From: JADJGC01 sp964576925
GTDB lineage: Bacteria; Zixibacteria; MSB-5A5; CAIYYT01
DNA: 64,000 nucleotides
Assembly (NCBI GenBank): GCA_964576925.1
Contig: CAZNWJ010000010.1
Coordinates: 62,001-126,000, forward strand
Direction: 5' to 3'
Both the position numbers and the translations under genes were made by a program. A model generated the notes under the pieces. That model was not told the origin of the DNA. It saw only the letters and a program-made list of their open reading frames with translations, and searched no databases. Positions within the stretch are counted from its first letter, which is position 1. Every line of letters begins with the position of its first letter. This document shows positions 19,330 through 28,324 of the stretch, piece by piece.

Positions 19330-20545
19330 AGCTCAAGGCCTTGATCGGGTCAAAACGCGACGCGCGCACCGCAGGATACATACCAAAGAATAATCCCACC
19401 GCCATCGAGATACCGAACCCCAGCGTGATCGCCAGCGTGGTCGGCGTGACATAGATATCCAATAGGGAAGTCAGCACCTGCTCGCCGATCATCACGCCAA
19501 ACAGAATCCCGGCCGACCCGCCCAACAGCGAGAGGATCGTCGACTCGTACAGGAATTGTATCAGGATATGCCGCCGGCGCGCGCCGATCGACTTGCGAAT
19601 ACCGATTTCCCGGGTCCGCTCCGTTACCGAGATCATCATGATATTCATGATCACGATCCCGCCGATAATGATCGACAGCAGCGGCAGCGAAATCATCACC
19701 ACGCGAAATCCGCGTGTCAGGTCGTTGATGAAGCTCAGTATCGCATCCGGCGTCATAATCGTAAAATCATCCGCATCGTCGTATGAGATATGCCGCGCCG
19801 ATCGCAGCACCGTTCGTACCTGGTCCATCGCCGGTTCGCGCCGTTCCATCGAAACTGCGCTGATCACGAGATTGACCGGATTGCCCGGCTGCTTGTAAAT
19901 CTTCTGGTGCGTCGACAAGGGAATCGCAATAAACTCGTCCATGTCCTCGCCCAGCATCCCGCCCAGTTCCTCCGCCACGCCGATCACGACAAACTCGTTC
20001 TGTCCGATGCGAATTCTCTCGCCGATCGCGTTCATCTCCTCAAACAGCCGTTCTTTCACCCGTTGCCCGATAAACGCGACCTGCTTGCGCCGGGCATCAT
20101 CTTCCCAGGAAAGATAGCGGCCCGCCGCCACGTCCAGATCTCGCATCGCAAGCATGTTTGGTGTGTGTCCCTCGACCGACACCCACGGCATCCGCGTGTC
20201 CGCATATTTGACCATGTCCGATCCGTAGGCTTCCGCTCCCACTTCCGCACAATCGGGACAACCCTCCTCAATCGGCTCGATCAGTCCGCGCGTCAACTTC
20301 CGCCGTTTCATTCGCTCGAGGTATTCCTGCATCGTTAGACCGAAACCGAAACGCGTCACCATGAACGTGTTCGAACCCAGCGAAGCAAACGCGTCTTCGA
20401 GATTATTCTGCATCCCCTCAACCGTCGATACGATCGCGATTACCGAGGTTACCCCCATCGTCATCCCCAGCACGGTCAACGCCGAACGCAGGCGATTCGC
20501 CCACAGCGCAGCCAGTGACTCTTTGATCAGCGAGAAAAATACCAT
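19322..20545 (-). CDS. MacB-like ABC permease (FtsX family), first of a pair
   Basis: A 407-residue permease with N-terminal helix (about 18-40), MacB core domain (45-265) and three FtsX helices near the C-terminus. The coupling motif is REIGIRKSIGAR. It lies 30 bp after the adaptor gene and overlaps the next permease gene by 8 bp. The two permeases differ clearly in the periplasmic domain but share the membrane core. Inferred role: export, or extraction of envelope substrates, with the adaptor at 20576. Confidence 0.92.
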   Translation of the reverse strand: MVFFSLIKESLAALWANRLRSALTVLGMTMGVTSVIAIVSTVEGMQNNLEDAFASLGSNTFMVTRFGFGLTMQEYLERMKRRKLTRGLIEPIEEGCPDCAEVGAEAYGSDMVKYADTRMPWVSVEGHTPNMLAMRDLDVAAGRYLSWEDDARRKQVAFIGQRVKERLFEEMNAIGERIRIGQNEFVVIGVAEELGGMLGEDMDEFIAIPLSTHQKIYKQPGNPVNLVISAVSMERREPAMDQVRTVLRSARHISYDDADDFTIMTPDAILSFINDLTRGFRVVMISLPLLSIIIGGIVIMNIMMISVTERTREIGIRKSIGARRRHILIQFLYESTILSLLGGSAGILFGVMIGEQVLTSLLDIYVTPTTLAITLGFGISMAVGLFFGMYPAVRASRFDPIKALSYD

Positions 20546-20575
20546 AGCGCAGCGTCTTGTGCCAAACCGTCGTCT

Positions 20576-21904
20576 CTACTTCTCATTCATGCGGTCGAGC
20601 GAAGATTGCTCGATCGTCACGGCTTCACCGGCCTTGATCTTGCGTAAAGTCTGGTAGGAACCGGATATCACCGTGTCGCCCGGAGTTACGCCCGACAGCG
20701 CGACAATATTGCGTTCATCCGCGATCCCGGTGCTTATCTCGACGAATTCCGCTTTCCCGCCGCGGATCACGAATACCCCCGTCTTCTTGGTCTTGTCGCT
20801 TTTCTTGCGCGAGCCGGCCTTGTCGGTCGCGGGATCAGCTTGAGCAGCGTTGGCCTGTTGCACCAGGCCGCCATCTTCTTGCTTCGCCTCAGCTCTTGTC
20901 TTGAGTGAGTCAGGATCAAACTCCCGCGTAACTAATGCTGCGTAAGGAACAAGGAGGGCGTCCTCAGCCTGGCTGGTTGTAATGTCTACCGTCGCCGACA
21001 TCCCGGGACGGAAAGTCACTTCAGCGGCGTCAAAGCGCACCTTGACGCGAAAACTGGTAGTGTAATTGTCGGTCCCCTGGCCCGCCACCAGCGCCGAGTT
21101 GCCGATCTCCACGACCGTGCCGACAAAACTCGTGTCGCGGAACGCGTCCACCTTAATCTTGGCCTTCTGCCCGATCCCCACCTTGGCAATCTCGCTCTCG
21201 TCTACGTCGATCTCGACCTCAAACACCGACAGGTCGGCAATCGTCATCAGCGTCTGTCCCTGTGTGAATGCCGTCTGGGCCTGGGCGATTTCCCCGACTT
21301 CGACGCTCAGATATGTCAGTACACCGTCCATCGGGGCCCTGATCGATGTCTTGGAAAGATTGTCTTCGGCCTTTTCCAGTCTGGCGCGCGCCGTTTCTAC
21401 CTGTGCCAGCGACGCCCTGTAGTTGGCCTCCGAGTTTTCAAAGTTGTAGCGAGCCGTGCTCGCGGCATTCTCCGAGCCAAGATTCTGCTCATAGAGCTTT
21501 CGCTGCCGCTCGGCTTCCAGCTTGTCGATCTCCAATTGCGCCTTACCCGCCTCCGCTCGTGAAGATATCTCGTCGAGGCTATAACGCGCCTGCGACACAT
21601 CCGACTGCAGCTGAATCGTGTCGAGTAATAACAATAGGTCGCCGCGCGCAACCAGATCGCCCTCTTTGACATAGATCTTGATGATCTGGGCCGATACTTC
21701 CGCTGTGATGTCGACCTTGGTCTGCGGCTGGATGCGACCCGAGGCCGATACGATTTCTGAAATATCATCTCTATACGCCAGATCGGCCTGCACTGCCGTC
21801 GCCTCATTGCCGGAGCCCATGTTCATCGCAATGACCAGGATCAGGACAACAACAACACCTAGCGTGATAAAAAGCGCCTTTTTCGATCGCCACTTAAAAG
21901 CCAT
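20576..21904 (-). CDS. HlyD/MacA-type periplasmic adaptor (efflux RND/ABC adaptor)
   Basis: A 442-residue adaptor. A single N-terminal helix (about 9-28) is followed by the first lipoyl half (ASGRIQPQTKVDITAEVSA), a coiled coil (about 95-185) and the second lipoyl half (IRAPMDGVLTYLSVEVGEIA). Then come a beta-barrel and a membrane-proximal domain with an Ala/Gln/Lys-rich insertion of about 40 residues (near 340-380). SD GGGAG lies close before the ATG. It heads a MacA-MacB-MacB style operon whose ATPase is not encoded alongside; the LolD-type ATPases at 2095 or 12410, or one elsewhere in the genome, would have to serve it. Confidence 0.9.
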   Translation of the reverse strand: MAFKWRSKKALFITLGVVVVLILVIAMNMGSGNEATAVQADLAYRDDISEIVSASGRIQPQTKVDITAEVSAQIIKIYVKEGDLVARGDLLLLLDTIQLQSDVSQARYSLDEISSRAEAGKAQLEIDKLEAERQRKLYEQNLGSENAASTARYNFENSEANYRASLAQVETARARLEKAEDNLSKTSIRAPMDGVLTYLSVEVGEIAQAQTAFTQGQTLMTIADLSVFEVEIDVDESEIAKVGIGQKAKIKVDAFRDTSFVGTVVEIGNSALVAGQGTDNYTTSFRVKVRFDAAEVTFRPGMSATVDITTSQAEDALLVPYAALVTREFDPDSLKTRAEAKQEDGGLVQQANAAQADPATDKAGSRKKSDKTKKTGVFVIRGGKAEFVEISTGIADERNIVALSGVTPGDTVISGSYQTLRKIKAGEAVTIEQSSLDRMNEK

Positions 21905-22162
21905 GGGGGACTCCCTAACAAGACAACACGTTATCGAGACTATTCAATCATATATGACTGCCTCCGCATCCCAGATGTTTCAGCTTCCTCAGAAGTTCTT
22001 CTCGCTTTCTGCCTTCGCTGTCAGTCGGCTCCTGGCCATCACAGCCGCACCGGACGTCACTCTCGAGCCGCCGGAAAATGTGATTGCGCCGCCTTCCGTT
22101 CGTGCCTATGCTGAACCGAGAGCTAAATGGGCCACAATGTCTCAACTAAAGGAGTCCGGTCT

Positions 22163-22672
22163 ATGCACGATGTCTGGAAAAACCTGGTCTGGCAGCAATT
22201 CGGAGGCAGCATCGATATGCTGGAGAATGCAATTCGTGCCTGCCCCGAGAAACTTTGGTCTGATCGTTCGCGCAATCCTGAGTTCTGGTACACCGCCTTC
22301 CACGCCCTCTTCTGGCTCGATCTCTACCTCTCGCCCTCCGAGCATGGATTCGCCCCGCCAGCTCCCTTCGGTCTGGAAGAACTCGATCCCGCCGGCGTTC
22401 TGCCCGATCGGGTCTACTCAAAGGATGAATTACTCAGCTATTTAGAGCACGGGCGCCAAAAATGCCGCCGTACCATCGCGGCTCTGACCGAGGAGTCCGC
22501 CCACCAGGCGTACCGCGATTTCGGTCAGAGCGACTTCAGCTTCGCCCAACTGCTGCTCTACAATATGCGCCACGTGCAACATCATGCCGCCCAACTAAAT
22601 CTGCTTCTGAGGCAGCACACCGACTCGGCGCCAACCTGGGTAAGACGGACGAAGTTGCCGCTCAAAGAATAA
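22163..22672 (+). CDS. DinB-like four-helix metal-binding protein
   Basis: A 169-residue protein of the DinB/YfiT superfamily: helical, with a likely metal site from a His in FHALFWLD (about residue 47) and the cluster HVQHH (about 138). Members are small metal-dependent transferases or proteins of unknown role. The start ATG is chosen because AAAGGAG lies 8 bases upstream; a frame extending to 22127 would place the SD inside the gene. It stands alone on this strand, divergent from the adaptor gene at 21904. Specific reaction unknown. Confidence 0.82.
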   Translation: MHDVWKNLVWQQFGGSIDMLENAIRACPEKLWSDRSRNPEFWYTAFHALFWLDLYLSPSEHGFAPPAPFGLEELDPAGVLPDRVYSKDELLSYLEHGRQKCRRTIAALTEESAHQAYRDFGQSDFSFAQLLLYNMRHVQHHAAQLNLLLRQHTDSAPTWVRRTKLPLKE

Positions 22673-22868
22673 CCCATCGCCAGGAATCGGTTCGGAATCC
22701 GGCGAATCTATCCTGCAGTCAGCCTTCAGTAGGGCAATGAAACTTCATTCCTGCCCTTGACAGCCCTCCCCGTCTGGCTATATTCATTCCAGGTAACTCT
22801 TCTAAAATACGGTCGCAAAGTCCACAATTTCCCGTCTGCCCGGTTGCGGCAGGGAAGGGAGTCAGGTC

Positions 22869-25800
22869 ATGAATCATTGGTCAAGACCCGCATGGCTGTT
22901 TGCCATCGCATTGCTGGTAACCGCTTCTGCCATGGGCCCGGTCGGTGAAGCCTCACCCCGCGCCTGGACTATCGTGGCAACCTATGAGATTCCGGAGGGC
23001 GCCTCTGGCCTCGCCTGGGATGGTACCAACATCTACTTCGGCATCTATGGTGTCAACGGCAGCAACGTCTACCGACTGAATCCCTCCAACGGTAGCTATG
23101 TCCTGCAATGTACCGGCACGCACGAGGATGCATACGGTCTCACCTTTGACGGCACCAATCTCTGGACCACCGATCACCCCAGTTCTTCGCAGCCGGCCAA
23201 GGCAATGCAGTTTTCTTTGAGCGGGTCGTTGATTACGCAGTTCAATCTGCCCGTGACATACATGTCCGGCATTGCCTACGACAACGGCAACTTCTGGGTA
23301 ACTCGGTATTATCCCGACCCCGGAACCGTCTACAAGGTGAACTCCGCTGGCACCGTCCTTAAGCAATTCGCCGCTCCCGACAATCAGCCCTGGGACATCT
23401 GCCTGGCGAACGGCAACCTCTGGATCGCCGACTACTGGGGCGACATGCTCTATCTTGTCGACAGCACGACCGGCGCGCTGCTCGACAGCCACGCCGCCGA
23501 AGACGTCGATCCTGCCGGAATTGTCTGGGACGGCACACACCTTTGGTACTGCGACAACGGCGGCTCGAATAGTTTCGACAAGATCTACAAGATCAATCTC
23601 TCCGGCGCCGGGACTCCCGATATCGAAATCCCCGAAACAGATCACGACTTCGGCTCTGTGGTCCTTACATCGCCCGCGACCTGGCACTGCATCGTCCAAA
23701 ATGTCGGCACTGCCGATCTACAAGTTGATAGCATGCTCATCAGCGGTCCGGCGAGCGTAACGAGTTCCGCCACCTTTCCGATGCTGATCGCAGCCGGCAA
23801 CGTTGATACCATCTCGATAGTCTATCAACCCACGGTGATAGGGGCCATCTCTGCGACTGCGACGGTATTCTGCAATGATTTGATTACACCCACGGTTGGC
23901 CTGACCATGAGCGGTTTTGGCGTCAACTCCGGTCCCGATGCCACCCCCTTGGCCGATGAGCACGAGTATGGTAACGTCCGCATGCGTTCTTATCCACTCT
24001 GGACTCTGCTCATTCAAAACACAGGTACAGAACCTCTCTCAATCAGCTCCGTCTCGTCGACCGATCCGCAGTTCACAATCGACTCTCGCCTGGTGTTTCC
24101 GATCGTCGTCGACTTGCTCGACACGCTGCGTGTACCCATCTGGTTCTATCCGCAGGCCCCAATTACTTACAAGACGACTATCATCATTGCCAGCAACGAT
24201 CCCACCAGCCCGGCTCAACTCGACCTCGGTGGTACCTGTGTCTTGGAGATGCAGGAACTCGGCGACACGCTCTGGAGCTACACCGTCGACACAGGCTTCG
24301 ACAACAGCCCCAAGGCAATCATGCCGATTGCTGATGTCAACGGCGACTCTATCCCGGACGTGATCATTTGCACCGAAGACAATTATATTCGCGCCTTTAA
24401 TGGCAACGCCTCCGGCAGCGGCGATATCATCTGGGAGCATTATATCTCGGGCGGCTCGATCTATAATCAGAACAGCTTGATCGTCATCCCGGACATTGAC
24501 GAGGACGGCTACCCCGACGTGATTGTCGGCTCCTCCTGGGGCGGCAGGCTAATTCGCGCCATCTCGGGACGATTCGGCACAACCATCTGGACCCACACGA
24601 CCACCAACTACGGAGATGGCGGTTCAATCTATCAAGTTGATGCCCGCTTCGACTTCAACAACGACGGCTCTGTCGATGTCCTCGCCGCCACCGGCGACGA
24701 TGGCAATGACACCGGTCCTCGCCGTGTCTATTGCTTAAACGGGCTCTCCGGCGTGCCCATCTGGGAATACCCGGTCGGCGCACCGGTCTTCGGCGTCATC
24801 GGCGTCTCTGACTTCACCGGCGATGGTCGCCCCGATGTTGTCGCCGGCGCATCCAATGCCCTCGAAACACAAGGTATCGCCTATGGCCTCAATGGTGTCA
24901 ACGGCGCCTTCGTTTGGAGCTACCCGACTCCCGGCTCTTCCGTCTGGGCGATTGAACAACTTGGAGACGTCAACGGCGACACGACTCCCGATGTCATGAT
25001 CGGCGACTTCAGTATCACAACCGGCAACCTTTTCATCCTTAACGCCCGCACCGGCGGCATGCTGCATCAGCAGTCGGCAATCGGCTCCGTCATTCGCCTC
25101 GAGCCGATCGGCGACATCAACAGCGACGGCTATGTCGATATCATGCCTTCACACGCCGCTGCAATGGCCTATGCGGTCAACGGCAAGGACTGCAGCAACA
25201 TCTGGTCGCAACCGCTCCCCGACAAACCCTGGTGCGTTTCTGCCGCCAATGACCTGAATTCCGATGGCTTCAAAGACATCATGCTCGGGACATTGTTCAG
25301 TCAGAACTACGCCAGCTTCGTTAATGCGGTCGGTGGCGCTACCATGCTCAGCATCCCCTTCTCGTCGCCCATCGATGCGCTCCATTCGATCCCTGACATA
25401 GTCGGCGACGTCTCCATGGAAATGGTAGCTGGCGGCCGGGAAGGCGAAATCGTATGCTTCTCCGGCGGAACGGCGGCCTCACCCAATCAGGCTCCGTTGC
25501 AGGCCTCCGATCCAGAGCCGGCGGATGGTGCTCCCAACGTGCCAACATCGGCTGTGCTTTCCTGGACCGGCGGCGACCCCGATGCTGGAGATGTCGTGTT
25601 TTATGATGTCTACCTTGGCACTTCACTGCCGCTCAACCTGGTTAGTCCAAACCAATCGACGACGACCTTTGCACCCGGTGCCCTGCAGGACGACGAGACC
25701 TACTTCTGGCGTGTTGACACCAAAGACCAGTTGGGCTTGATGACCGGCGGCACTACCTGGTCATTTTCGACGGCCGCGGGCTATCTCTGCGGCGACGCCG

Positions 25801-25991
25801 ACGGCAGCGGCATCATCACAATCTCCGATGCAGTCTACCTGATCGGCTACATCTTCGGCGGTGGCCCGGCGCCCAACCCCCTGGCGGCCGGGGACGCCGA
25901 CTGCACCGGCATCGTCACAATTTCCGACGCCGTCTACTTGATTAGCTACATCTTCGGCGGCGGCCCTGCGCCTTGCGCCACTTGCCCCTGA
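22869..25991 (+). CDS. Secreted multidomain propeller protein with dockerin-like tail
   Basis: 1040 residues, exported (signal peptide about 1-28). The order is: a beta-propeller of repeats such as GLAWDGTNIYFG (about 30-255); two ASPM-SPD-2-Hydin-like Ig domains (about 255-460; LQVDSMLISG, LSISSVSSTDPQFTI); and a second propeller of FG-GAP/VCBS type with at least seven calcium-like loops (DVNGDSIPDV, DIDEDGYPDV, DFNNDGSVDV, DFTGDGRPDV, DVNGDTTPDV, DINSDGYVDI, DLNSDGFKDI; about 470-860). A fibronectin-like domain (880-970) and the dockerin-like pair (GDADGSG, GDADCTG, GGPAPC) end the protein. GGGAG precedes the ATG. No catalytic site is evident; probably an adhesin or extracellular structural protein. 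Confidence 0.85.
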   Translation: MNHWSRPAWLFAIALLVTASAMGPVGEASPRAWTIVATYEIPEGASGLAWDGTNIYFGIYGVNGSNVYRLNPSNGSYVLQCTGTHEDAYGLTFDGTNLWTTDHPSSSQPAKAMQFSLSGSLITQFNLPVTYMSGIAYDNGNFWVTRYYPDPGTVYKVNSAGTVLKQFAAPDNQPWDICLANGNLWIADYWGDMLYLVDSTTGALLDSHAAEDVDPAGIVWDGTHLWYCDNGGSNSFDKIYKINLSGAGTPDIEIPETDHDFGSVVLTSPATWHCIVQNVGTADLQVDSMLISGPASVTSSATFPMLIAAGNVDTISIVYQPTVIGAISATATVFCNDLITPTVGLTMSGFGVNSGPDATPLADEHEYGNVRMRSYPLWTLLIQNTGTEPLSISSVSSTDPQFTIDSRLVFPIVVDLLDTLRVPIWFYPQAPITYKTTIIIASNDPTSPAQLDLGGTCVLEMQELGDTLWSYTVDTGFDNSPKAIMPIADVNGDSIPDVIICTEDNYIRAFNGNASGSGDIIWEHYISGGSIYNQNSLIVIPDIDEDGYPDVIVGSSWGGRLIRAISGRFGTTIWTHTTTNYGDGGSIYQVDARFDFNNDGSVDVLAATGDDGNDTGPRRVYCLNGLSGVPIWEYPVGAPVFGVIGVSDFTGDGRPDVVAGASNALETQGIAYGLNGVNGAFVWSYPTPGSSVWAIEQLGDVNGDTTPDVMIGDFSITTGNLFILNARTGGMLHQQSAIGSVIRLEPIGDINSDGYVDIMPSHAAAMAYAVNGKDCSNIWSQPLPDKPWCVSAANDLNSDGFKDIMLGTLFSQNYASFVNAVGGATMLSIPFSSPIDALHSIPDIVGDVSMEMVAGGREGEIVCFSGGTAASPNQAPLQASDPEPADGAPNVPTSAVLSWTGGDPDAGDVVFYDVYLGTSLPLNLVSPNQSTTTFAPGALQDDETYFWRVDTKDQLGLMTGGTTWSFSTAAGYLCGDADGSGIITISDAVYLIGYIFGGGPAPNPLAAGDADCTGIVTISDAVYLISYIFGGGPAPCATCP

Positions 25992-26006
25992 TCAAATCTG
26001 TTCCTG

Positions 26007-26034
26007 GGTCGGAGTCCCTTCCCGGACTCCGGCC
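26007..26034 (+). terminator. Hairpin terminator after the propeller gene
   Basis: GGTCGGAGTCC (26007-26017) and GGACTCCGGCC (26024-26034) form an 11-bp stem with one G-U pair and a 6-base loop, 16 bp after the stop. The following bases (CTCCTATTTA) are only moderately T-rich, so termination may be imperfect. Confidence 0.55.
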
Positions 26035-26166
26035 CTCCTATTTAGGCGAGCACGCCCGAGAACCTTCAACAATTGCGGCTATTCGGTAAGCTGCAGAAGT
26101 ACTTGCTAACTCGATTCAAGCAGATTATCGTGTAATCTATCGATTTATCTCACTACGAGGCATTCG

Positions 26167-26550
26167 GTGACGATCAATATCTACGCCGCGTGGATCGGGC
26201 TCTGTCTGGCCTGTTTGGCAGGTATGGTTGCGGGGTTGTTTTTTCACCGCGAGGATTTTCTCGGTGGCTACGGAAGCTGGGCACGCCGGCTTATGCGTCT
26301 CGGCCACATCTCTCTTTTCGGTCTGGCATTCGTCAATTTCATCTTCTACGCAACCTGCCGGTTCCTTGACCTCCAAGCCGGGCTGGCCTTGGTCTCAACT
26401 CTCTTCATCATTGGCGCGGTAACGATGCCTTTGGTCTGCTACACAGCGGCATTCTATCGCCCCGTCCGTAATCTCTTCTTCATCCCGGTGCTGTCGATCA
26501 CTGGCGGCGCCGTCATCTTTACTGTCAAAATTCTCGAGGCATCCTTATGA
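26167..26550 (+). CDS. Small four-helix membrane protein, unrecognised
   Basis: 127 residues with about four hydrophobic helices (roughly 6-27, 44-64, 71-92, 101-124) and few charged residues. No family was recognised. GTG start with a weak GAGG upstream. The stop overlaps the ATG of the radical SAM gene (ATGA), so it is translationally coupled and probably functions with it, perhaps as a membrane partner or substrate-handling subunit. That role is inference. Confidence 0.7.
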   Translation: MTINIYAAWIGLCLACLAGMVAGLFFHREDFLGGYGSWARRLMRLGHISLFGLAFVNFIFYATCRFLDLQAGLALVSTLFIIGAVTMPLVCYTAAFYRPVRNLFFIPVLSITGGAVIFTVKILEASL

Positions 26551-27875
26551 ACATCGGCTTGATCGCTATGAGCGGAATTCGCGTCCTCGACCAGCAACTC
26601 GTCGAAGTTGGTCTCACGTTGCCGGGCTTTCTCGAACGCAGCCAAACCATCGCCTCGCTACCCAGTCTCGGCTTGCTCACCTTGGCCGGTATGACCCCGC
26701 CGCACCATCACGTCGAATATCTCGAAGTCCCCGACCTGAAATTGCTGGATGGCGTTCCTGCTCGTTTCGACCTGGTCGCGATCTCCAGTTACAGCGCCCA
26801 GATCGACGAGGCTTACGAACTGGCCGATCGCTATCGCGCCTTGGGTGTTCCCACCGTGATCGGGGGGCCGCATGTTACCGTGCTGCCCGATGAAGCTCTG
26901 CAACACTGTAGCAGCGTCGTCATCGGCGAGGGAGAGGCAACCTGGCAACAGCTGCTTGAAGATGCCGGGCGCGGGCGGTTGCAGCAGCGCTACGGGACGC
27001 GCGAATGTGACTTCGATCTTGAAGACTCCCCGCTGCCGGCCTTCGAATTGCTCAACATCAACAGCTATAACCGCCTGACAGTCCAGACCAGCCGCGGCTG
27101 TCCCCATTGTTGCGATTTCTGCGCCGGATCAAGATTGCTCACTTCCCGCTACAAGCAGAAGCCGGTCTCGAAGGTAATCGCGGAGATCGACAAAATCTGC
27201 TCAATCTGGCCGCATCCGTTTATTGAGTTCGCGGATGACAACTCGATGGTCAATCGCAGCTACTGGAAGGAACTGCTTTCGGAACTCGTTCCGCGCCGCA
27301 TACGCTGGTTTACTGAAACCGACGTCGCCGTCGCCGACGACCCCGAACTCCTAACGCTTATGCGCGAGGCTGGCTGTGCGCAGGTACTTATCGGCTTCGA
27401 GAGCCCTCGTGCTGATGAACTAACCGGGATTGAACTCAACAGTGACTGGAAATCCAAACGCGCCCCTCGTTATGCCGAGGCCATCAAGACCGTTCAGTCG
27501 CATGGCGTCACGGTTAACGGCTGCTTCGTTCTCGGTCTTGACTCGCACTCAACCGATATTTTCGACCAGGTCTACGAATTCGTCCATCAGACGGAGCTCT
27601 ATGAGGTCCAGATCACGATCATGACACCGTTCCCGGGCACGTTGCTTTACGAACGGCTCTCGCGCGAGAAACGCCTGATCGCGCCGGAAAACTGGAAAGC
27701 CTGTACGCTTTTCGATGTCAATTTTCTGCCCGCGCGCATGTCTCCCGAAGAACTGCGTGCGCGTTTCCGCAAGCTGATAGCCCGCATCTACAGCGATGAG
27801 TTCACCGCCTCCCGCCGGGCAGCGTTCAAGAAAAATCTGAGGCAAGCACACCACATGAAAGGTGGATCACTGTGA
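26547..27875 (+). CDS. Radical SAM protein with B12-binding-like N-terminal domain
   Basis: 442 residues. The N-terminal Rossmann-like domain (about 45-150) has the family marks IGGPHVT and GEGEATW of B12-binding radical SAM proteins, but no DxHxxG motif is visible, so any cobalamin would lack the usual axial His. The radical SAM core (about 165-385) carries the cluster motif CPHCCDFC (CxxxCxxC) and the strand IGFESP. The C-terminal ~60 residues resemble the DUF4070 region of such proteins. These enzymes include methylases and hopanoid or tetrapyrrole-modifying enzymes. It is coupled at both ends to genes for small membrane proteins, which favours a hydrophobic (lipid) substrate. Function unproven. 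Confidence 0.85.
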   Translation: MNIGLIAMSGIRVLDQQLVEVGLTLPGFLERSQTIASLPSLGLLTLAGMTPPHHHVEYLEVPDLKLLDGVPARFDLVAISSYSAQIDEAYELADRYRALGVPTVIGGPHVTVLPDEALQHCSSVVIGEGEATWQQLLEDAGRGRLQQRYGTRECDFDLEDSPLPAFELLNINSYNRLTVQTSRGCPHCCDFCAGSRLLTSRYKQKPVSKVIAEIDKICSIWPHPFIEFADDNSMVNRSYWKELLSELVPRRIRWFTETDVAVADDPELLTLMREAGCAQVLIGFESPRADELTGIELNSDWKSKRAPRYAEAIKTVQSHGVTVNGCFVLGLDSHSTDIFDQVYEFVHQTELYEVQITIMTPFPGTLLYERLSREKRLIAPENWKACTLFDVNFLPARMSPEELRARFRKLIARIYSDEFTASRRAAFKKNLRQAHHMKGGSL

Positions 27876-28252
27876 ACAAACGACCAATGATTGTAGCGCT
27901 CTATTACGTGGCGGCCCTTTACGACGGCATCCTGGGTCTGGGATTTCTCTTCGCCGCCCCGCTCGTCTTCGACTGGACCGGTATCACGCCGCCCAACCAC
28001 TTCGGCTATCTCCATTTTCCGGCAGCGCTGTTGCTGACCTTCGGCTTGCTTTTTCTTGCCGTCGCGCGCCATCCCGAGCGCAACCGCAACCTCATCCCTT
28101 TCGGCATCATGCTGAAGCTATCCTACTGCGGCGTAGCCTTCTATCACTGGCTGTCTGCGGATATTCCCTGGATTTGGAAACCTTTTGCGATCGTCGATCT
28201 GCTGTTTCTCGCCGCCTTTGTCTGGTCCTACCGCAGCCTTCCGCGGCAATGA
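27872..28252 (+). CDS. Small four-helix membrane protein, unrecognised
   Basis: 126 residues, about four membrane helices (roughly 8-30, 46-64, 76-96, 104-122). Start GTG overlaps the stop of the radical SAM gene (GTGA). It has no recognised domain and is not obviously homologous to the membrane protein at 26167, though size and helix number match. Third gene of a coupled cassette. Confidence 0.7.
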   Translation: MNKRPMIVALYYVAALYDGILGLGFLFAAPLVFDWTGITPPNHFGYLHFPAALLLTFGLLFLAVARHPERNRNLIPFGIMLKLSYCGVAFYHWLSADIPWIWKPFAIVDLLFLAAFVWSYRSLPRQ

Positions 28253-28324
28253 TTTTGCTCCAGCCCGGGCGTGATGCTGCAGTACTCTTCTAAGCTTCCG
28301 AATGGGGTCGCGATGTTCCGCCCG

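Noticed and set aside
22127..22162. Upstream extension of the DinB-like gene.
   Set aside because: The SD AAAGGAG at 22148-22154 would lie within the extension; the start at 22163 is better.
22680..22710. GGTTCGGAATCC-like sequence resembling a tRNA T-arm.
   Set aside because: No acceptor stem or anticodon arm can be built around it. No tRNA or rRNA was found in the window.
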